From contig JAGLQP010000123.1 in the NCBI GenBank assembly GCA_023136785.1, forward strand, positions 1 to 6,157: 6,157 bases of DNA. Direction: 5' to 3'. Shown one piece after another: positions 1 to 6,157 of the stretch; the stretch's first letter is position 1; the number at the start of each line of letters is the position of its first letter. The notes under the pieces were generated by a model that did no database searches, was not told the origin of the DNA, and worked only from the letters and a program-made list of their open reading frames with translations. The position numbers and the translations under genes were made by a program. This stretch comes from Spirochaetales bacterium (GTDB taxonomy: Bacteria; Spirochaetota; Spirochaetia; SZUA-6; DRHE01).

Positions 1-855
1 GGCGACGGGATCCGGGGAGACCGCAGGATCGACGACTACGTGCATCTCGATGCCACCCACCTGGGCAAGGAGGTGATCGAAGCCAAGCTCCCCGACATCG
101 CCGATTTTTGCCGCACCTACCTGGGCCTGGACCCGGCGGACGCTCCGATCCCGGTACAGCCTACGGCCCACTACGCAATGGGCGGGATCCCTACGGACAA
201 CGAGGGCAGGGTGTTGGCCGACGGCAGCGGTGCCCTGATCGAAGGTTTATACGCCGCCGGGGAGTGCGCCTGCGTCAGCGTGCACGGAGCCAACCGGCTC
301 GGCACCAACAGCCTGGTGGACCTGGTGGTCTACGGCCGCCGGGCCGGGCAGGACATCGCCCGTTACGTCAAGGCTGTGGATCTCCTTCCCGTCGGCAAGG
401 AACCGGAAGGACCGGCCCGCTCCATGATAGAAACCCTGACCGACGGCAGTAGAGGTCCTCACGGCGGCAGGATCCGGCAAGAGATGAAAGACCTGATGAT
501 GGAAAAGGTGGGGATCTACAGAAAAGGGGAAGATATACAGAAGGCGGTTTCCGAGCTGCAGAAGCTCCGGGATCGCTACCGTGAGGTCCGTGCCCAGGAC
601 AGCTCGAAGCGATACAACACGGATCTGCTCGAGATCTTCGAGCTGCAGAACCTCCTCGACCTGGCCCTGGTAACAGCGGCCGGCGCGGGCAACCGTAAGG
701 AGAGCCGCGGAGCCCATGCCCGGGAAGACTATCCCGAGCGGGACGATGAGAACTGGCTGAAGCACACCCTGGCCTGGCTCGAGGGCGACGAGGTGCGCAT
801 CGACTACCGGCCGGTGGATGTATCCCGCTGGGAACCGAAGCCGCGGGTATACTGA
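1..855 (+). CDS. sdhA: Succinate dehydrogenase flavoprotein subunit (SdhA), C-terminal part, 5' end outside window
   Basis: This subunit oxidises succinate to fumarate at a covalently bound FAD and passes the electrons to SdhB, on the inner face of the cytoplasmic membrane. The frame is open from base 1, so the gene is cut by the window edge; the ATG at 40 is internal. About 284 codons are visible, roughly the last half of a protein of ~580-600 residues. Seen in order: HYAMGGIPT (169-195), whose His matches the substrate-binding His of the family; GLYAAGEC (about 244-267), with the FAD-contacting Glu at 262-264; and [19 protein letters not shown], with the substrate-binding Arg at 295-297. 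These are followed by the helical C-terminal domain carrying [19 protein letters not shown] and the terminal [14 protein letters not shown] and the C-terminal block fit SdhA better than FrdA or L-aspartate oxidase. The N-terminal Rossmann region, flavin-linked His and catalytic Arg lie upstream. It ends 18 nt before sdhB. Identity is very secure; physiological direction (SDH versus fumarate reductase) is inferred from the suc neighbours. Confidence 0.96.
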   Translation, partial: GDGIRGDRRIDDYVHLDATHLGKEVIEAKLPDIADFCRTYLGLDPADAPIPVQPTAHYAMGGIPTDNEGRVLADGSGALIEGLYAAGECACVSVHGANRLGTNSLVDLVVYGRRAGQDIARYVKAVDLLPVGKEPEGPARSMIETLTDGSRGPHGGRIRQEMKDLMMEKVGIYRKGEDIQKAVSELQKLRDRYREVRAQDSSKRYNTDLLEIFELQNLLDLALVTAAGAGNRKESRGAHAREDYPERDDENWLKHTLAWLEGDEVRIDYRPVDVSRWEPKPRVY

Positions 856-859
856 GAGC

Positions 860-866
860 GGAGGAG
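860..866 (+). promoter_or_regulatory. Ribosome binding site of sdhB
   Basis: GGAGGAG lies just after the sdhA TGA. It is 7 nt from the GTG at 874, an ideal spacing, but only 1 nt from the TTG at 868, which is too close for initiation. This decides the sdhB start in favour of GTG 874. Confidence 0.8.
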
Positions 867-873
867 TTTGCAG

Positions 874-1605
874 GTGAAGATTACCTTACAGATACAGCGG
901 TACAACCCGGATGCCGACAGTACACCCTACTTCAGAGACTATCGCCTCGAGGTCGAGCCCACCGATCGGGTGCTTGATGCCTTGATGCAGGTGAAGAACT
1001 TCATCGACGGAACTCTGACCTTCCGAAAGAGCTGCGCCCACGGGGTGTGCGGATCCGACGGCATGATCATCAACGGACAGGAACGTTTGGCCTGCAAGAC
1101 TCTGGTCAAGGATGTGGCCGACTCTGACGGTGCCGTGGTCAAGGTTGAGCCGCTGAAGCACCTGCCCCGCTTGAGGGACCTGATGGTGCAGCAGGATGAG
1201 TTCTTTGCCCGCTGGCGAAAGGTCAAGCCCTTTCTGATCAACGAGGAAACGGTTGAGGAGAAGGAGTGGGTCCAGAGCCCGGAGGAACGAGCGGTGTTCG
1301 ACGATCCGACCAAGTGCATCCTCTGCGCCTTCTGCTACTCCGCCTGTCCGATCCTGGACGGCAAGAACACCGGTTTTATCGGCCCGGCGGCGATCGCCCA
1401 GGCGGCCCGTTTTGTCTTCGACAGCCGGGATCGGGGTTTTGCAGAACGTCTCGATGTTCTCGACCACCCGGACGGTGTCTGGGCCTGCGAGAATCATTTC
1501 CAGTGCACCCGGGTCTGCCCCAGAGGGATCAAGATCACCAAGAACATCAATCTCACCAAGCGCAGGATTACCAAAGCAAAGGAACAGGGGGAGGCAGAGG
1601 CATGA
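874..1605 (+). CDS. sdhB: Succinate dehydrogenase iron-sulfur subunit (SdhB)
   Basis: SdhB carries electrons from the SdhA flavin through three Fe-S clusters to quinone at the membrane anchor. The GTG start gives 243 residues, the usual length (E. coli 238), and MKITLQIQRYNPDAD matches the family N-terminus; the TTG at 868 would add two residues but sits against the Shine-Dalgarno sequence. The N-terminal ferredoxin domain has C54-x4-C59-x2-D62-x11-C74 for [2Fe-2S], with Asp as third ligand as in E. coli. The C-terminal domain has C148-x2-C151-x2-C154-x3-C158 and then C205, C211 and C215. By homology C148/C151/C154/C215 bind [4Fe-4S] and C158/C205/C211 bind [3Fe-4S]. The residues matching the E. 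coli ubiquinone-site Trp164 and His207 are Gly163 and Glu206 here. The stop overlaps the sucC start by 4 nt. Sequence style is closer to actinobacterial/Chloroflexi-type SdhB than to proteobacterial, from memory rather than from a search. Confidence 0.95.
   Translation: MKITLQIQRYNPDADSTPYFRDYRLEVEPTDRVLDALMQVKNFIDGTLTFRKSCAHGVCGSDGMIINGQERLACKTLVKDVADSDGAVVKVEPLKHLPRLRDLMVQQDEFFARWRKVKPFLINEETVEEKEWVQSPEERAVFDDPTKCILCAFCYSACPILDGKNTGFIGPAAIAQAARFVFDSRDRGFAERLDVLDHPDGVWACENHFQCTRVCPRGIKITKNINLTKRRITKAKEQGEAEA
1587..1594 (+). promoter_or_regulatory. Ribosome binding site of sucC, inside the sdhB 3' end
   Basis: GGGGGAGG lies within the last codons of sdhB, 7 nt before the sucC ATG at 1602. 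That ATG forms an ATGA with the sdhB TGA (1602-1605). This is a classic arrangement for termination-reinitiation coupling and fixes the sucC start against longer upstream extensions of the same frame. Confidence 0.7.
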
Positions 1606-2738
1606 AGATCCATGAGTACCAGGCTCGGGAGCTGCTGGCATCCTACGGTGTGCCGGTACCGCCGGGAAAGGTCGCCCGCAGCGCCGAGGAAGCCGCTCGA
1701 ATTGCCAAAGAGATCGGTCTTCCCGTTGTGATCAAGGCTCAGGTTCTGGTCGGCGGCCGCGGCAAGGCCGGGGGAGTCAAGCTGGTTCACTCCCTGGAGG
1801 AGGCTCGGGAGGCCGCCGACAGGATTCTCAAGCTGACCATCAAGGACATTCCCGTGGAGGCGCTGCTGGTGGCCAAGGCCGTCGATATCCGGAAAGAGTA
1901 CTACCTCGGCGTTACGGTGGACCGCAGTAATAAAAAGGCGGTCTGCATCGTCAGTGCTTCGGGAGGTGTGGACATCGAAGAGTTGGCCGTGAAAGAACCG
2001 GAGAAGATACTAAAGGATTATATCGATCCTCTTCAGGGACCGGATGAGAAGGCTCTGCGGAAAACTTTAAGCGCCGCCTTCCCGGAGGCGCTGCTGGACC
2101 AGGCCGTTGAAGCGCTCCTCAATCTGTACCGCCTTCTAGTAGAGAAGGACTGCTCTCTTGTGGAGATCAATCCCTACGCTCAGATCGACGAATCGACCCT
2201 GATCGCCGCGGATGCCAAGATCAACTTCGACGACAACGGCCTTCACAAGCATGCCGAGGTGGAAGCCCTGCGCACCGCCGAGGAGTACAGCCGGGAGGAG
2301 ATCGAGGCCAAGGAGGCGGGCTTGAGCTTCGTCAGCCTGGAGGGGGATATCGGCTGCATCGTCAACGGTGCGGGTCTGGCCATGGCCACCATGGACCTGA
2401 TCAAGCTGTTCGGAGGTCAGCCGGCCAACTTCCTCGATGTGGGCGGGAGCTCCAGCCCTCAGAAGGTGTTGACGGCCCTGAAGATCCTTACCCGCAACAA
2501 GAACCTCAAGGCCATTCTGATCAACATCTTCGGCGGCATCACCCGCTGCGACGACATCGCCAAGGGCATCCTCATCGCCCGGGATCAGATCGATCTGCCC
2601 GTGCCGTTGGTGATCCGTCTGATCGGCACCAACGAGAAGGAGGGAAGAGCCCTGCTGGAGCAGGCTGGTCTGGAGGCGGCTTCCGAAATGACCGAGGCTG
2701 TGAAAAAGATACTACAGCAAGCGAAGGCGGGGGTATAG
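1602..2738 (+). CDS. sucC: Succinyl-CoA synthetase (ADP-forming type), beta subunit
   Basis: This subunit pairs with SucD to convert succinyl-CoA, phosphate and NDP to succinate, CoA and NTP, the substrate-level phosphorylation step of the TCA cycle, in the cytosol. It has 378 residues (E. coli 388). It starts [12 protein letters not shown], the family N-terminus; the frame is open further upstream, but that extension is the sdhB sequence read out of frame. Residues 1-~235 are the ATP-grasp domain, with Lys45 and the glycine-rich loop GGRGKAGG (51-58). EIN (188-190) and Asp204 match the Mg-nucleotide ligands Asn199 and Asp213 of E. coli. Residues ~245-378 are the flavodoxin-like ligase domain, with [14 protein letters not shown] (248-261), the strongly conserved NFLDVGG (276-282) and [10 protein letters not shown] (308-317). 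Pro20, in the position reported to separate ADP- from GDP-forming enzymes in animals, is retained, which leans to ATP; this is weak evidence in bacteria. It lies between sdhB (4-nt overlap) and sucD (5-nt gap). Confidence 0.97.
   Translation: MKIHEYQARELLASYGVPVPPGKVARSAEEAARIAKEIGLPVVIKAQVLVGGRGKAGGVKLVHSLEEAREAADRILKLTIKDIPVEALLVAKAVDIRKEYYLGVTVDRSNKKAVCIVSASGGVDIEELAVKEPEKILKDYIDPLQGPDEKALRKTLSAAFPEALLDQAVEALLNLYRLLVEKDCSLVEINPYAQIDESTLIAADAKINFDDNGLHKHAEVEALRTAEEYSREEIEAKEAGLSFVSLEGDIGCIVNGAGLAMATMDLIKLFGGQPANFLDVGGSSSPQKVLTALKILTRNKNLKAILINIFGGITRCDDIAKGILIARDQIDLPVPLVIRLIGTNEKEGRALLEQAGLEAASEMTEAVKKILQQAKAGV
2724..2733 (+). promoter_or_regulatory. Weak, G-rich ribosome binding site of sucD
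   Basis: AAGG (2724-2727) and a G5 run (2729-2733) in the last sucC codons are the only purine-rich elements before the sucD ATG at 2744. The G run ends 10 nt from the ATG. There is no good GGAGG, so sucD probably relies on ribosomes arriving from sucC, which would suit the 1:1 subunit stoichiometry. Confidence 0.45.
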
Positions 2739-2743
2739 AAACC

Positions 2744-3616
2744 ATGGGAATCCTGATCGATGAAAGCACAAAAGTCCTGGTCCAGGGAATCACCGGCCGG
2801 GACGGTTCCTTCCACGCCGCCTCGATGCTGGAGTACGGAACCAAGGTCGTGGGCGGCGTCACTCCCGGGAAGGGGGGACAGGAGGTTCACGGACTTCCCG
2901 TGTTCGACTCCGTTGCCGAGGGAGTAAAGGAAACCGGCGCCGACTGCTCGCTGATCTTCGTGCCGGCCCGCTTTGCCACCGCCGCCCTGCGGGAAGCCGC
3001 TGACGGCGGCATCGGCCTGGTGGTCTGCATCACCGAGGGAATCCCGGTGCTGGAGATGCTGGGCAACTATCATTATGTACGCGAAATAGGGGCCCGGCTG
3101 ATCGGACCCAACTGTCCGGGATTGATCAACCCGGGGAAGAGCAAGGTCGGAATCATGCCCGGAAATATCCACAAACCGGGTGACATTGGAGTGATCTCCC
3201 GCAGCGGGACCCTGACCTACGAGGTGGTGTACAACCTCACCCTCAAAGGTTTTGGTCAGTCCACCTGCATCGGGATCGGCGGCGACCCTGTGATCGGCAG
3301 CGGATATATCGACCTGCTCGAGATGTTCGAAAAGGATCCGGAGACTGGCGGGGTGGTAATCATCGGTGAGATCGGCGGGGAGGATGAAGAACAGGCCGCC
3401 GAGTATATCAAATCCTCCATCAACAAGCCCGTGGTGGCCTTCATCTCAGGGCGCACCGCACCTCCGGGAAAACGGATGGGACATGCCGGGGCCATCATAT
3501 CCGGGGGCAAGGGAACTGCGGAGGCCAAGGTCAAAGCCTTCGAGCAGGCCGGTGTGCCGGTGGCGGATCGGCCGGATCAGATCCCCGAACTCATGAAGGA
3601 GAAACTCGGGAGCTAA
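2744..3616 (+). CDS. sucD: Succinyl-CoA synthetase (ADP-forming), alpha subunit
   Basis: The alpha subunit binds CoA and carries the phosphohistidine intermediate of the SucCD enzyme. It is 290 residues, matching E. coli SucD (289). The N-terminal CoA-binding Rossmann domain (~1-125) begins with [21 protein letters not shown]; the family CoA loop is at 14-24, and [10 protein letters not shown] follows at 36-45. GPNCPG (121-126) marks the interdomain region. The C-terminal ligase domain has SRSGTLTYE (152-160), GIGGDP (177-182), GEIGG with Glu209, and GKRMGHAGA (242-250). His247 there corresponds to the phosphorylated His246 of E. coli. All key residues are present, so the product should be active. 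It starts 5 nt after sucC and stops 3 nt before sucA. No alternative start is needed. Certainty is very high. Confidence 0.97.
   Translation: MGILIDESTKVLVQGITGRDGSFHAASMLEYGTKVVGGVTPGKGGQEVHGLPVFDSVAEGVKETGADCSLIFVPARFATAALREAADGGIGLVVCITEGIPVLEMLGNYHYVREIGARLIGPNCPGLINPGKSKVGIMPGNIHKPGDIGVISRSGTLTYEVVYNLTLKGFGQSTCIGIGGDPVIGSGYIDLLEMFEKDPETGGVVIIGEIGGEDEEQAAEYIKSSINKPVVAFISGRTAPPGKRMGHAGAIISGGKGTAEAKVKAFEQAGVPVADRPDQIPELMKEKLGS
3608..3612 (+). promoter_or_regulatory. Ribosome binding site of sucA, inside the sucD 3' end
   Basis: GGGAG, formed by the last sucD codons, lies 7 nt before the sucA ATG at 3620. A second purine run, AAAGGA, directly abuts the ATG and is too close to act. The placement supports 3620 as the start and coupling to sucD termination. 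Confidence 0.6.
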
Positions 3617-3619
3617 AGG

Positions 3620-6157
3620 ATGAGCGAAGCGAGGGGAAGCGAACACAACCTGTTGGACCTTGCAAGCCTGGAGTTCGTCGAGGAGCTCTACGAGGCCTGG
3701 CTCCGGGATCCCTCCTCCGTAAACAGCGGCTGGCAGGTCTTTTTCCGCGATTTCGAGCAACGGGGGTCCCTCGATCTGGGCACTCCCCATCGTAAACACC
3801 GCATCGCCCAAGATGGCGCACCGGGGCTGGTTCCGGCTGCCACCGAGGACCGGTACGGAGGCTCCAAACAGAGCCGCTTGGACAGCCTGCTCTGGGCCTA
3901 CCGGGACGTGGGCTACTTCTACGCCTACCTCAATCCCCTGCGCCCCAAGCACGAGCCGAGTCGGAACTACCTCTACCCCCGAGCTAAAGGCGCCTACGAG
4001 CAGCTCTCCATCGACGCCTTTGGGCTGACCGAGGAGGACCTGGATCGGGAGTTCTCCGCCGGCCGCGCTATGAAACCGTCCAAGGCGCCCCTGCGGGAGA
4101 TCCTGCAGGCCTTCCAGGAGACCTACTGCTCGACCTTCGGAGTCGAGTTTCTCCATATCCAGAACAAGCCGATCCGCAACTGGCTCCTGTCCAATATGGA
4201 GTCCTGCCGCAACAAGCCCGATTTTTCCGCGGCCGGGCAGAGGAGCATCCTCGGGGATCTGATCAGGGCCGAAGAGTTCGAGCAGTTCCTGCACAAGACC
4301 TTCATCGGCCAGAAGCGTTTCTCCCTCGAAGGGGCGGAGGTGGTTGTACCGGCCCTGCACTCCCTGGTCAACACGGCCAGCGGGTCGGGGATCGACGAGA
4401 TCGTGATCGGGACGGCCCACCGGGGGCGGGTCACCATCCTCAACCAGATCCTGAATATGCCCGCGGAGGAGATCTTCACCCTATTCGAGGACAACCACAA
4501 GCCGGGGCAGTACGGGGGAAGCGGGGACGTGAAGTACCATCTCGGCTACTCCATGGACCATGGCCATGAAGACGGCACTTCAGTCCACGTAACCCTGGTT
4601 TCCAATCCCAGCCACCTGGAGAGTGTCGATGGGGTGGTGGAGGGAAAGACCCGGGCGGTGCAGAGTCAGCCCCGTTGGGGCAGCTTCATGAAAGCCACCA
4701 AACGGGTTCTGCCGGTGATCCTGCACGGCGACGCCGCGTTCAGCGGACAGGGAGTGGTGGCTGAAGTTTTCAACCTCTCCCAGCTGAGGGGCTACCACAC
4801 CGGCGGCACGATCCACGTGATCATCAACAACCAGATCGGATTTACCACCTCCAGCCGGGACTCCCGCTCCACCTTCTTTCCCACGGATGTGGCCAAGATG
4901 ACCTCGGTTCCCGTGTTTCACGTCAACGGCGACGATCCGGAAGCCGTGGTCTACGCCATGGGTCTGGCCCTGCGTTTCCGCCAGAAGATGTCCCAGGACG
5001 TAATCGTAGATATCATCTGCTACAGGCGGCACGGCCACAACGAGGGGGACGAACCCTCATTCACCAATCCCCGGATGTACAAGCTGATTCGAAAGCATCC
5101 GGGGGTCACCAGCAAGTATGCTGCGGTTTGCGCAGATCGGGGAGTGATGAGCGTAGAAGAGCAGAAGGCCCTGCGCAAAGAATACGCCGCCGGGCTGCGT
5201 CGGGCCCTGAAAACGGCCCGGGAGAATCCCCCCGAACCGACGCTCAAACCCTTCCAGGGGGACGAATGGCAGGGTCTGCACGGCCGCTACACTCAAGCAC
5301 CGGTGTCAACGGGAGTGAACAGGAAGACCCTACTGCGGATCGCCGATACTCTGACCCACGTACCCGAGGGATTCAACATCCATGCCAAGCTGAAGCGCAT
5401 CCTGGCAGACAAGAAGCAGCGCCTCGAACAGGAAGGTGCGATGGACTGGACCTTCGCCGAGGCACTGTCTTTGGGAACGCTCCTGCAGGAAGGCATTCCC
5501 GTACGGCTTAGCGGGCAGGACTGCGAGCGGGGCACCTTCAGCCAGCGCCACTCCGCCTGGTGGGACACGGAGAGCGGCGAGGCCCTTCCCTACGTGCCTC
5601 TGAACCATCTGGCCGACAACCAGGCTCGCTTCTTCGCCTACGACAGTCCCCTGTCGGAGTACTCCATCCTGGGATTTGAGTACGGCTTCTCCCTGAACTC
5701 GCCCCGAACCCTCGTGATCTGGGAGGCCCAGTTTGGCGATTTCTCCAACGGAGCCCAGGTGATCATCGACACGTTTCTCGCCGCAGCGGAAACCAAATGG
5801 CAGCGCTCCAGCGCTCTGGTGCTGCTCCTGCCCCACGGCTACGAAGGGCAGGGGCCGGAGCACTCCAGCGCCCACCTCGAGCGCTTTCTGCAGCTCTGCG
5901 CCGAAGAGAATATGGAGGTCTGCAACCTGACCACTCCGAGCCAGTACTTCCACCTGCTGCGCCGGCAGATGAAACGGGATTTCCGCAAACCCCTCGTGCT
6001 GATGAGCCCCAAGAGCCTGCTGCGCCGTCCCCTGGCTGTCTCCCGCCTGGATGAACTCACAGAAGGTCACTTCCAGCCCGTGCTCGATGCTCCCCCGGTT
6101 GCAGCAGATCTGGATTCCCGCGGTGCACCAAAGGCGCCGGGCGGCAGTGGGCGGGGA
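3620..6157 (+). CDS. sucA: 2-Oxoglutarate dehydrogenase E1 component (SucA), C-terminus outside window
   Basis: SucA is the ThDP-dependent E1 that decarboxylates 2-oxoglutarate and passes the succinyl group to the E2 lipoyl domain (SucB). The frame runs without a stop from ATG 3620 to the window end: 846 codons, against ~930 in E. coli, so roughly the last 90 residues are missing. Seen in order: an N-terminal segment LEFVEELYEAWLRDPSSV (17-34), the E1o helical region that contacts E2; TAHRGR (265-270); NPSHLE (329-334) with the active-site His332; HGDAAFSGQG (369-378) with Mg-binding Asp371 and NNQIGFTTS (403-411), together the ThDP motif; RRHGHNEGDEP (469-479); GIPVRLSGQD (625-634); WEAQFGDFSNGAQV (701-714); and LLPHGYEGQGPEHSS (736-750). 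There is no fused acyltransferase domain at the N-terminus, unlike mycobacterial Kgd, so a separate SucB is required. The last visible residues (~834-846) fit the family poorly. Confidence 0.96.
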   Translation, partial: MSEARGSEHNLLDLASLEFVEELYEAWLRDPSSVNSGWQVFFRDFEQRGSLDLGTPHRKHRIAQDGAPGLVPAATEDRYGGSKQSRLDSLLWAYRDVGYFYAYLNPLRPKHEPSRNYLYPRAKGAYEQLSIDAFGLTEEDLDREFSAGRAMKPSKAPLREILQAFQETYCSTFGVEFLHIQNKPIRNWLLSNMESCRNKPDFSAAGQRSILGDLIRAEEFEQFLHKTFIGQKRFSLEGAEVVVPALHSLVNTASGSGIDEIVIGTAHRGRVTILNQILNMPAEEIFTLFEDNHKPGQYGGSGDVKYHLGYSMDHGHEDGTSVHVTLVSNPSHLESVDGVVEGKTRAVQSQPRWGSFMKATKRVLPVILHGDAAFSGQGVVAEVFNLSQLRGYHTGGTIHVIINNQIGFTTSSRDSRSTFFPTDVAKMTSVPVFHVNGDDPEAVVYAMGLALRFRQKMSQDVIVDIICYRRHGHNEGDEPSFTNPRMYKLIRKHPGVTSKYAAVCADRGVMSVEEQKALRKEYAAGLRRALKTARENPPEPTLKPFQGDEWQGLHGRYTQAPVSTGVNRKTLLRIADTLTHVPEGFNIHAKLKRILADKKQRLEQEGAMDWTFAEALSLGTLLQEGIPVRLSGQDCERGTFSQRHSAWWDTESGEALPYVPLNHLADNQARFFAYDSPLSEYSILGFEYGFSLNSPRTLVIWEAQFGDFSNGAQVIIDTFLAAAETKWQRSSALVLLLPHGYEGQGPEHSSAHLERFLQLCAEENMEVCNLTTPSQYFHLLRRQMKRDFRKPLVLMSPKSLLRRPLAVSRLDELTEGHFQPVLDAPPVAADLDSRGAPKAPGGSGRG

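Noticed and set aside
247..765. A 172-codon open frame on the - strand opposite sdhA
   Set aside because: It lies opposite the conserved SdhA C-terminal domain; composition artefact.
1266..1601. N-terminal extension of sucC back to the ATG at 1266, giving about 490 residues
   Set aside because: The extra 112 residues are sdhB read in another frame. The ATG at 1602 has a good Shine-Dalgarno sequence and matches the SucC family start exactly.
886..1641. A 251-codon open frame on the - strand opposite sdhB
   Set aside because: It is a shadow of sdhB. The sense frame has the full Fe-S cysteine set, and the antisense product has no recognisable domain.
3600..3625. Possible terminator or promoter at the sucD/sucA boundary
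   Set aside because: Only 3 nt separate the genes. I saw no stem-loop with a T run and no -10/-35 pair.
3446..4420. A 324-codon open frame on the - strand spanning the sucD/sucA junction
   Set aside because: It is antisense to two strongly conserved genes, and its translation resembles no family I recognise. It lies opposite frames with GC-rich codons, where long antisense open frames are expected by chance.
3620..4500. Possible E2 (acyltransferase) fusion at the SucA N-terminus, as in mycobacterial Kgd
   Set aside because: The protein begins directly with the E1o helical segment. There is no acyltransferase domain and no room for one.
5330..6070. A 246-codon open frame on the - strand opposite the 3' part of sucA
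   Set aside because: It is antisense to conserved SucA motifs, with no recognisable domain and no independent spacing or context.

Overview
The window is a stretch of a bacterial chromosome taken up almost entirely by one co-directional gene run on the + strand: the end of sdhA, then complete sdhB, sucC and sucD, then most of sucA. Together these encode three consecutive reactions of the oxidative TCA cycle. Listed in metabolic order, SucA is the thiamine-diphosphate E1 component of 2-oxoglutarate dehydrogenase, SucCD is succinyl-CoA synthetase, and SdhAB is the catalytic arm of succinate dehydrogenase. The gene order sdhAB-sucCD-sucA is therefore the reverse of the metabolic order, and it differs from the E. 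coli order sdhCDAB-sucABCD.

Layout: 1-855 is the C-terminal ~284 codons of sdhA, cut by the left edge. 874-1605 is sdhB, which most likely starts at GTG 874. 1602-2738 is sucC, overlapping the sdhB stop in an ATGA. 2744-3616 is sucD, 5 nt after sucC. 3620-6157 is sucA, 3 nt after sucD and open through the right edge, with 846 codons visible. Non-coding DNA totals only 26 nt. No terminator, promoter, RNA gene, repeat, mobile element or CRISPR structure was seen. The spacing suggests one polycistronic, translationally coupled transcript. The membrane anchor gene(s) sdhC/D would be expected upstream of the window, and the sucA 3' end plus an E2 gene (sucB) downstream; none of these can be seen here.

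The organism is a GC-rich bacterium (roughly 60% GC by eye) with a respiratory, 2-oxoglutarate-dehydrogenase-type TCA cycle. SdhA and SdhB read more like the non-proteobacterial versions I recall from Actinobacteria, Chloroflexi and similar phyla ([26 protein letters not shown]...CPRGIKITK) than like E. coli. SucA is the ordinary unfused bacterial E1o, not the mycobacterial E1/E2 fusion. I cannot place the phylum from this alone.

This is core metabolism, and I found no undescribed system in it. The points worth a second look are an Asp in place of the third Cys of the SdhB [2Fe-2S] motif, loss of the E. coli ubiquinone-site Trp and His in SdhB, the gene order, and a degraded-looking end of SucA at the right edge.
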